DNA of 60,357 bases. Origin: Paraglaciecola hydrolytica (GTDB lineage: Bacteria; Pseudomonadota; Gammaproteobacteria; Enterobacterales; Alteromonadaceae). The stretch lies in the NCBI RefSeq assembly GCF_001565895.1, contig NZ_LSNE01000009.1, forward strand, positions 96,670-157,026, in the 5' to 3' direction. This document shows positions 54,355 to 60,357 of the stretch, piece after piece (position 1 is the first letter of the stretch; each line of letters opens with the position of its first letter). The position numbers and the translations under genes were made by a program. A model generated the notes under the pieces. That model searched no databases. It was not told the DNA's origin and was given only the letters and a program-made list of their open reading frames with translations.

Positions 54355-54995
54355 ATATGCTAACTCAATGGTTAAAACAACGTTGGTTATCTTTGTTATT
54401 AAGTAGCTCGATGTTGCTGATGGCCTTAGTTATTTTGGGGTTAAGCCATTGGTTAAAAACGCAGACTTCACCGACCTTGTTAGTCCGAGAAGTCTCCACC
54501 CTTAGTTTGCCACCACCACCGCCGCCTCCCGTGCCGCGTCAGCAGCAAAGTGCAGATAACGCTGCAGTAAGTTTACAAGTTGAGGGGCAGGGCGCTGTAT
54601 TGCAAAAAATCGAGATTGATATGCCACCTTTGGATTTATACAAACCTCAGGAGATGTTGATCGATCCCATGACGACCCAGTGGCAATCTTTGGAAGTGAA
54701 CTGGGATGCTTTTGAGCTGGATGCTCTGGATAGTTTGCCCACTTTATTAACACCTTTACGGGTGACTTTGCCTAAAAGCCTGAGTCGCCAAGGCATTGAT
54801 ACAGCGCTAATTAAGTTAGATGTGATGATCGATGAAGGCGGGCAAGTGACGTTAATCGAGATTGCCAGTAATCCTTATCCCGAATTAGCCGGCGAAATTC
54901 AAAAATTGGTGCGCACTAGCCGTTTTAGTCCACCCCAAAAAGATCATGAGCCAGCACGTGCGCGTTTTATCTGGCCAATAGAAATTAAATCCTAG
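54351..54995 (+). CDS. tonB: TonB-family energy transducer
   Basis: A 214-residue protein. One N-terminal membrane span (residues 14-32, SLLLSSSMLLMALVILGLSH) contains the Ser-His pattern SHW found in TonB. A proline-rich stretch (PPPPPPPVPRQQQ) and a C-terminal TonB domain follow (IKLDVMIDEGGQVTLIEIAS, FSPPQKDHEPARARFIWPIE). The proline region is much shorter than in E. coli TonB. It transmits proton-motive energy to outer-membrane receptors such as those encoded at 44.6 and 49 kb. Confidence 0.92.
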   Translation: MNMLTQWLKQRWLSLLLSSSMLLMALVILGLSHWLKTQTSPTLLVREVSTLSLPPPPPPPVPRQQQSADNAAVSLQVEGQGAVLQKIEIDMPPLDLYKPQEMLIDPMTTQWQSLEVNWDAFELDALDSLPTLLTPLRVTLPKSLSRQGIDTALIKLDVMIDEGGQVTLIEIASNPYPELAGEIQKLVRTSRFSPPQKDHEPARARFIWPIEIKS

Positions 54996-55009
54996 GTACC
55001 CTGTCATTC

Positions 55010-56428
55010 ATGAGAAATATGAAATCTTCGATTAAACAGTTAAGGGCAGCTATTTTATGTTGTTTAAGTCTGCTGCTGAGTCTTACTTTTAGCTCACACA
55101 TTCAAGCCGCCTTGCAGGTCAAGTTGGCCGAACCCAATTGGCAGTTTTTACTTAATAGCCAGCCAGTTAGCCCAACTTCTGCTCAACTTGATGCGAGTGA
55201 ACGAAGCTTTGCTCAGCAAATTCAGCCTTTACTGAATGCACAAAATTATGAGCAAGTGGCTAAAGCTTTTAGCAGCAGAGAACTTGCCCAAGACAGTGCC
55301 GCTTTGCAGCAATTACGTGGCCAAGTGATGTTAAGTTTAAAACGTTATGACGATGCGGAATTAGCACTTAAGGCTGCGTTGCTTAAACTGCCAGACCTAG
55401 CCTTAGCCCATCGTAGTTTGAGCATGTTGTACATGCTAAAAAAAGACTACCAACAAGCCAGAACTCATCTTACGCGCAGTATCGAATTAGGCGTGGCCGA
55501 TGCGCAGTTATATGGTCAACTAGCCTTTATCAATTTAAACAGTCAGCACGCCGCCAGTGCCATCGCTGGTTATCAACAAGCCTTGTATTTAGATCCCGAT
55601 AACAGCCAGTGGCAGCAAGGTTTGTTGTATGCTTGGCTCAACAGTCATAACTTTGCCGCTGCTCAGCGTTTGGTTGAGGATATGTTAGAACAGGGTAAAC
55701 ACGCTAAGCCAAGTGAGTTATGGTTATTGCGTAGCCAAATTGCCATGCAACAGCAGCAACCCCAAGTGGCTTTAAGTAGCTTAGAAATGGCCTTGCAACT
55801 GGCACCGCAAGATAACGAAAATACCTTATTGGCGGCTAAATTACATGTGCAACATGGCAGCGTAGCCCGCGCCGTGGAATTATTAGCTGGCAGTTTATCT
55901 TCAGTAAACGAGTCGAACCAAGTCGACGTATTAGCTGCACTAGAGCAAATTTTACCTTGGTTATTGAGCCAAGCTTCATCAGATAAAAGTCAGGAAAAAT
56001 ATGCCGCCAGCTTGCTCGACGCAACCCGTGTTTTAAACCTTAAGGGCCGCGAACAAGCCAAACTTAATTTGTTTCGTGGTCAGTTAGCTTTACAACAAAA
56101 TCATACTGACAAGGCTAAACGTTATCTGACTGAGGCCATTGAACAAGAACCCTTATTAGGTGATGCCTTGTTAGCCTTAGCTAAGGTCTACCAAAAACAA
56201 AATTTAAGCCAACAAGCTGAGCTGTATTTTGTGCGCGCCACAGCCATCCCCAAGGTGAAATTGCAGGCCTTGTTAGCCAATGCGCAGTTACAGATTGAAC
56301 AAAATAACTATGCACAAGCGCTGGAATTATTACAACAAGCCGCGCGAGTAGAGCCCAATCGCCGAGATATTCAGCAAAACGTGCGTGAACTGCAAAAAAT
56401 TGTAAGGCAGGATCAATATGCTTCTTAG
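55010..56428 (+). CDS. TPR-repeat periplasmic protein of the TonB system
   Basis: A 472-residue exported protein. The signal peptide ends near SSHIQA, and then at least eight TPR-like helical repeats follow. Examples are YDDAELALKAALLKLPDLAL, AIAGYQQALYLDPDNSQWQQ and YLTEAIEQEPLLGDALLALA. A TPR protein at the end of the operon is typical of the Alteromonadales TonB2 group (compare TtpC systems) and may contact TonB or DUF3450. It follows tonB after 14 bases. Confidence 0.9.
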   Translation: MRNMKSSIKQLRAAILCCLSLLLSLTFSSHIQAALQVKLAEPNWQFLLNSQPVSPTSAQLDASERSFAQQIQPLLNAQNYEQVAKAFSSRELAQDSAALQQLRGQVMLSLKRYDDAELALKAALLKLPDLALAHRSLSMLYMLKKDYQQARTHLTRSIELGVADAQLYGQLAFINLNSQHAASAIAGYQQALYLDPDNSQWQQGLLYAWLNSHNFAAAQRLVEDMLEQGKHAKPSELWLLRSQIAMQQQQPQVALSSLEMALQLAPQDNENTLLAAKLHVQHGSVARAVELLAGSLSSVNESNQVDVLAALEQILPWLLSQASSDKSQEKYAASLLDATRVLNLKGREQAKLNLFRGQLALQQNHTDKAKRYLTEAIEQEPLLGDALLALAKVYQKQNLSQQAELYFVRATAIPKVKLQALLANAQLQIEQNNYAQALELLQQAARVEPNRRDIQQNVRELQKIVRQDQYAS

Positions 56429-56487
56429 TGCTAATGCTCGCTACACTGTGGTGATTTTTTATGGAGAGTTTATGCAGAGAACGGTAG

Positions 56488-57099
56488 ATGAAAAGTAAAA
56501 ACTGGACATTCTCCTTAGGTTCGATCCGTCAATGGCACTGGATAAGCTCAGCACTGTGTTTAGCTGGCATGCTGTTGTTTGCTGTAACAGGGATCACTCT
56601 CAATCATGCTGCTGATATTCCGGCAAATATTCAAATTACTACGGTTGAAGCCACCGTTCCGCAAACATTATTAGCTAAGTTAGCTGCAGGCCAAAAGGAG
56701 GCTATGCCCCTCAGGTTACTCAAGTGGCTGGCTGATGAACATCAACTTTATATCAGCTCAGAGAGTAAAACAGAGTGGAGTGACGATGAGTTATATGTGT
56801 CTTTGCCACGCCCAGGAGGAGATGCGTGGTTAAGCCTCGATTTAGCCAGTGGAGAATTGACCTATGAAAAAACCGAACGTGGTGTGGTGTCCTATTTAAA
56901 CGACTTACATAAAGGGCGCAATACCGGCAAGGCATGGTTTTGGTTTATCGATTTATTTGCTGTGGCATGTGTGGTGTTTTGTGTGACAGGTTTGGTCTTG
57001 CTTTACCGTTATGCCGGACCGCGGCCAAGTACCTGGCCAGTGGTGGGTTTAGGTTTTGTTATTCCATTGATATTAATTATTTTATTTGTGCATCCGTAA
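56488..57099 (+). CDS. PepSY-associated membrane protein
   Basis: A 203-residue protein of the PepSY-associated TM family. It has IRQWHWISSALCLAGMLLFA, a periplasmic segment, LNDLHKGRNTGKAWFWFIDL with conserved His, and more spans up to residue 201. Relatives serve as inner-membrane ferric reductases in siderophore uptake and carry haem through the conserved histidines. The neighbouring flavoprotein at 58598 would supply electrons. Gene order with DUF2271 and DUF4198 is conserved in other proteobacteria. Confidence 0.88.
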   Translation: MKSKNWTFSLGSIRQWHWISSALCLAGMLLFAVTGITLNHAADIPANIQITTVEATVPQTLLAKLAAGQKEAMPLRLLKWLADEHQLYISSESKTEWSDDELYVSLPRPGGDAWLSLDLASGELTYEKTERGVVSYLNDLHKGRNTGKAWFWFIDLFAVACVVFCVTGLVLLYRYAGPRPSTWPVVGLGFVIPLILIILFVHP

Positions 57100-57124
57100 A
57101 TTTTACAAAAAGTAAGAGAGAAAA

Positions 57125-57664
57125 ATGAAAAAAACTTTATCTACATTATTGGGAGCATCTGCCTTATTAGTGGCGCCCGTTTTAGCACTTACAAGTTTTA
57201 GCTCCAATGGGGCTTCTTTTGAGGTGCAAGTCGAGCTACCCACCATGGATGTAGCTGAATACCATGCGCCATATGTCGCCATGTGGTTGCAAAGCAGTGA
57301 TAAAACCGTCACTAATTTAGCTTTATGGTACGACAAAGACATGCGCAACGACGAAGGCCAACAATGGCTTAAAGACATTCGCCAATGGTGGCGTCGCAGT
57401 GGTCGTAGTTTAAGTCTGCCAGCCGATGGTATTACTGGCGCTACGCGCAAAGCGGGCAGCCATAAAATAGATTTTGCCCCATTAAAAGCGGAGTTAGCCA
57501 AGCTACCTGCGGGGGATTATGAATTTTTTATTGAAGTGGTACGCGAAGTGGGGGGCCGTGAAATCATCAGTATTCCCTTTAGCCTACCTGTGACGAGTAC
57601 CCAGAATTTTAATGAAAAAGGTAGTAGTGAATTAGCTCAAGTTAGCCTGACCGTTACGCCATAA
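57125..57664 (+). CDS. DUF2271-type exported protein
   Basis: A 179-residue exported protein with signal peptide (LGASALLVAPVLA). The stretch NLALWYDKDMRNDEGQQWLK, IRQWWRRSGRS and ADGITGATRKAGSHKI is the DUF2271 signature. It lies between the PepSY protein and the DUF4198 protein and belongs to the same operon. The family is commonly linked to PepSY/flavodoxin reductases and may bind metal or assist the reductase; function not established. Confidence 0.88.
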   Translation: MKKTLSTLLGASALLVAPVLALTSFSSNGASFEVQVELPTMDVAEYHAPYVAMWLQSSDKTVTNLALWYDKDMRNDEGQQWLKDIRQWWRRSGRSLSLPADGITGATRKAGSHKIDFAPLKAELAKLPAGDYEFFIEVVREVGGREIISIPFSLPVTSTQNFNEKGSSELAQVSLTVTP

Positions 57665-57715
57665 GTTTGATTGTTTGCCTTATTTTTTAATTATTATATT
57701 TAAGAGAGGATCTCC

Positions 57716-58543
57716 ATGAAATTAAGATTATCGACCCTGATTTTATCCACTGTGTTAGTAACGGCACCTCTGGTGTCACATGCTCACCGCGCTTGGATTA
57801 TGCCCGGCGCCACCGTATTGTCAGCAGAAAAACCTTGGGTTACTTTTGATGCTGCGATATCTAATGATATTTTTCATGCGGATCACGCTGCTTTTCGTTT
57901 AGAAGGTCTGAGTGTTCAGGCACCCGATGGAGCTCAAGTCGATTTGCAAAACGCTAGTGTGGGTAAATATCGTAGTACCTTTGACTTAGAATTAGACGCG
58001 CAAGGTACCTACAAAGTCTATACCGCCAGTAGCGGCCTTCGTGCCCGTTGGGTAGATAGCGAGGGTAAACGCCAATCTTGGCCAGCGCGTGGACAAAACG
58101 CTGATAGCAGTGAATTTACCACTAGCGTGCCGCAGGATGCCAAAGATTTAAATGTAAGTTATTCGTCTAGACGGATTGAGACGTTTGTCACCGCAGGAAC
58201 ACCAAGCACCGAAGTGTTTAAAGCAACAAATGAAGGTTTAGAATTAGTCCCCGTGACTCATCCTAATGATTTGTATGCCGGTGAAACGGCGCAATTTACC
58301 TTATTAATTGATGGACAACCTGCAGTGGGAGCTGAAGTAATAGTATTGGCCGGTGGTATGCGCTATCGCAACGCACAGGATGAAATCACTGCCGTTAGTG
58401 ATAAAGCCGGTAAATTTTCGATTACTTGGCCAGCTGCGGGTATGTATTGGTTAAATACCTCGTATTCAGATAGTAAAGCCAAAGCTCCTGCCACAGAAAG
58501 ACAAGGCAGCTATACCGCGACCTTTGAAGTATTGCCTCAGTAG
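57716..58543 (+). CDS. DUF4198-type exported metal-uptake protein
   Basis: A 275-residue exported protein with signal peptide ending VSHA and the mature start HRAWIMPGATVLSAEKPWVT. The His at the mature N-terminus is a typical metal-site feature of DUF4198. A carboxypeptidase-regulatory-like (Ig-type) domain occupies the C-terminus (GQPAVGAEVIVLAGGMRYRN). DUF4198 proteins are found with nickel, cobalt and iron uptake genes. AGAGAGGATCTCC precedes the start. It lies in the reductase operon. Confidence 0.88.
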   Translation: MKLRLSTLILSTVLVTAPLVSHAHRAWIMPGATVLSAEKPWVTFDAAISNDIFHADHAAFRLEGLSVQAPDGAQVDLQNASVGKYRSTFDLELDAQGTYKVYTASSGLRARWVDSEGKRQSWPARGQNADSSEFTTSVPQDAKDLNVSYSSRRIETFVTAGTPSTEVFKATNEGLELVPVTHPNDLYAGETAQFTLLIDGQPAVGAEVIVLAGGMRYRNAQDEITAVSDKAGKFSITWPAAGMYWLNTSYSDSKAKAPATERQGSYTATFEVLPQ

Positions 58544-58597
58544 TTACAAGTTAATTCAACTGTTGATTTTAGCCATTGATTAAAGATTATTAACCCT

Positions 58598-60034
58598 ATG
58601 TCAGATCTTGAACGTTTTTGCCTTATTGCCTTAGTACTGTTGAGTTATGGTTTACTCTGTACTTATTGTATTTGGCGCAATCGTTCGAGTTTGCAGGCGC
58701 TGGGTGTTAAAGGCAAAGTATCACTTACTGATATCGCCGCAAAACCGTCTTTTTTAGTGGCTTATGCCAGTCAAACTGGCACCGCCGCCGCCTTGGCACA
58801 GCGCAGTGGCGCTTTATTTGATGGGCAACTGGATTATCAGATCCTGCCGCTAAATAAAGTTGATAATGAGGTGCTCAGTTACACCACCCACGCCCTGTTT
58901 GTAGTTAGTACCTACGGCGAAGGGGAGCCACCTGACAATGGAATGGCCTTTGCCGCTCGTTATTTGCAGGGCAGCACTGGGATCGATTTGTCACATTTGC
59001 AATTTTCTGTCTTGGCCTTAGGTGACAAACTTTACCAACAGTTTTGTGCTTTTGGGCATAACTTGCATCAAGGTATGAGTCAGCTAGGTGCCATCCCTTT
59101 GTTTGAGCCCCTTGAAGCCTGTGCTTCAGCAGGTTTTGATAGCGAGGGCCTCATTCAAGAATGGGCGCAACATTGGCGACAAGGTGTAAAATCACCCCAG
59201 TCAACGGTGCCTGTTTCAACACTTATTTCTAAGCCGCTAGAACAAAAAATTGCCAAAGAGGAATTTTCCAACTGGCGACTCGTGAGTCGCAGCCACCTTA
59301 ATCCAGGTAGCCCAGGGGCGCCGGTATTTCATGTGTGTTTAGCACAAACGACGGCGCAACCATTAACGTGGCAAGCCGGTGATTTGATTGAAGTGGCATT
59401 TGAGTCATCTTTTTATCAAGAATTAAACACTGCAGTTAAACGTAAATACAGTATTGCGTCCATGCCACAAGATGGGGTGGTGGAGCTTATTGTACGCCAG
59501 CATATTAACGATGATGGCAGTTTTGGCATTGGATCGGGTTGTCTAACCGCCAAAGCGCCACTTAATACTGAACTTAGCTTACGGCTTTGCGACAACCCCT
59601 TGTTTCATGGTATTGAGCCAGAGCGGCCGATGATATTGATAGGCAGTGGTACAGGTTTGGCTGGTTTACGTGCCCATATTAAACAACGTGAACAGCAAGG
59701 TGCTCGGGCTAATTGGTTACTCTTTGGTGAGCGTAGTCCAGAGCATGACAGCTTATTCAATAATGAAATAAATACTTGGCAGCAATCTGGCGTGTTGAGC
59801 CGTGTTGATCTAGCATTTTCCCGCGACCCTGACAGCCCCGCCTATGTACAAGATCTATTGTTTAAATATGCTGCAGAATTACGCGGTTGGATAGATGATG
59901 GCGCTGCTATTTTTGTTTGTGGTAATCGTTTGGGCATGGCACACGGGGTTGATCAAGCCTTACAACAAATATTAGATGCCGATAGTTATCAAGGACTCTT
60001 AAGCTTTGCACATTACCGCCGCGACATTTATTGA
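58598..60034 (+). CDS. Membrane-anchored flavodoxin/NADPH-dependent flavoprotein reductase
   Basis: A 478-residue diflavin reductase of the CysJ/cytochrome P450 reductase type. It has an N-terminal membrane anchor (LIALVLLSYGLLCTYCIW), a flavodoxin (FMN) domain with YASQTGTAAALAQRSG and STYGEGEPPDNG at about residues 50-190, a FAD domain (KRKYSIASMPQDG) and a NADPH-binding C-terminus (IGSGTGLAGLRAHI). It would feed electrons to the PepSY membrane protein for ferric-siderophore reduction. It is the last gene of the apparent operon starting at 51424. Confidence 0.9.
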   Translation: MSDLERFCLIALVLLSYGLLCTYCIWRNRSSLQALGVKGKVSLTDIAAKPSFLVAYASQTGTAAALAQRSGALFDGQLDYQILPLNKVDNEVLSYTTHALFVVSTYGEGEPPDNGMAFAARYLQGSTGIDLSHLQFSVLALGDKLYQQFCAFGHNLHQGMSQLGAIPLFEPLEACASAGFDSEGLIQEWAQHWRQGVKSPQSTVPVSTLISKPLEQKIAKEEFSNWRLVSRSHLNPGSPGAPVFHVCLAQTTAQPLTWQAGDLIEVAFESSFYQELNTAVKRKYSIASMPQDGVVELIVRQHINDDGSFGIGSGCLTAKAPLNTELSLRLCDNPLFHGIEPERPMILIGSGTGLAGLRAHIKQREQQGARANWLLFGERSPEHDSLFNNEINTWQQSGVLSRVDLAFSRDPDSPAYVQDLLFKYAAELRGWIDDGAAIFVCGNRLGMAHGVDQALQQILDADSYQGLLSFAHYRRDIY

Positions 60035-60111
60035 TCTCTTATGTGATTAAGCCTATTTTTTAACCAGTCAGTATGCACTGGCCTAAGGTTAAAATTGTAG
60101 GAGCACATCGG

Positions 60112-60357
60112 ATGTTAGATCCCACCTTACTTAAAGCTGAATTACGTTACGGTTGCCCAGCCGCTGACCAACTGCTGATCAATCGTTTTTTTTCGGTAGG
60201 TTATTCGTATTATTTTCGCCAGGCCAAGTGGGCGTTGGAGCTGGTTGATCCAGACAAAAAACAACTAGAAACGGTGCAGCGTTTAGATAACTTCAGACCT
60301 GACTACCGAGTACCTAAGCGCTTTCGAGCCGATCTGAGTGATTATCATGCTAGCGGT
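60112..60357 (+). CDS. 5' part of a DNA/RNA nonspecific endonuclease (NUC1 family)
   Basis: The frame opens with ATG at 60112 after AGGAG and runs off the window edge, so only 82 residues are seen. The segment RLDNFRPDYRVPKRFRADLS followed by DYHASG is the stretch that precedes the DRGH catalytic motif in endonuclease G/NucA-like enzymes. The active site is beyond the edge. No signal peptide is apparent, and the N-terminal 45 residues are not diagnostic. Confidence 0.8.
   Translation, partial: MLDPTLLKAELRYGCPAADQLLINRFFSVGYSYYFRQAKWALELVDPDKKQLETVQRLDNFRPDYRVPKRFRADLSDYHASG

Noticed and set aside
60035-60111. Terminator after the flavoprotein gene
   Set aside because: CCAGT/ACTGG near 60064-60080 is a 5-bp stem without a T-run and cannot be called with confidence.

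Overview
The window is a chromosomal segment of a marine gammaproteobacterium of the order Alteromonadales, most likely an Alteromonadaceae member of the Glaciecola/Paraglaciecola/Alteromonas type. This is inferred from dnaK-dnaJ followed at a distance by dapB-carA-carB-greA, from Alteromonadales-type families (DUF3718, DUF3450-ExbB-ExbB-ExbD-TonB-TPR), from moderate to low GC, and from a palindromic intergenic repeat of a kind I associate with Alteromonadales genomes. No rRNA, tRNA, CRISPR array, transposase or integrase was recognised.

Layout. 1-3.4 kb: heat-shock chaperones dnaK and dnaJ behind a sigma32-like promoter. 3.5-10.1 kb: small envelope and housekeeping genes (DUF2059, a YaeR-type glyoxalase-fold protein, a TAT-signal monooxygenase-like protein, DUF3718, a divergent cytochrome c'/cytochrome b561 pair, thiopurine methyltransferase, the YdbS/YdbT PH-domain pair). 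10.4-14.8 kb: proline catabolism, with a PutA that lacks the DNA-binding domain next to an Lrp-type regulator. 14.9-21.1 kb: dapB, carA (TTG start), carB and greA. 21.3-30.2 kb: an accessory block with a subtilisin-like protease, an Ig/cadherin-like lipoprotein, an unknown membrane protein, a transmembrane Ser/Thr kinase, a small translationally coupled protein and an ECF sigma factor. 30.3-44.4 kb: mixed accessory genes (cupin, membrane M28 peptidase, astA with an Lrp regulator, a LysR remnant, an AsmA-like protein, an OpgC-like protein that looks foreign, a CocE/NonD hydrolase divergent from a CadC-like regulator). 44.6-60.0 kb: an iron-uptake region with two TonB-dependent receptors, each behind a Fur-box-like palindrome, a PiuC dioxygenase, a complete dedicated TonB energising operon, and a PepSY/flavoprotein reductase set. 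The window ends inside a nonspecific endonuclease gene.

How the parts work together. The most interesting unit is the sigma factor/small protein/kinase operon. The sigma factor is of the TIGR02999/ECF43 type. Its region 2.2 carries Ser/Thr at all three positions where ordinary ECF factors carry acidic residues. This is what is expected of a sigma factor switched on by threonine phosphorylation, as in the Vibrio EcfP/PknT and Xanthomonas EcfK/PknS pairs. The neighbouring lipoprotein-protease pair and membrane protein are candidate outputs. In the iron region, the outer-membrane receptors, the ExbB/ExbB/ExbD/TonB complex with periplasmic DUF3450 and TPR partners, and an inner-membrane PepSY protein with a flavoprotein reductase form a plausible path from ferric-siderophore capture to iron reduction. 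Three copies of a palindromic repeat are spread over 40 kb.
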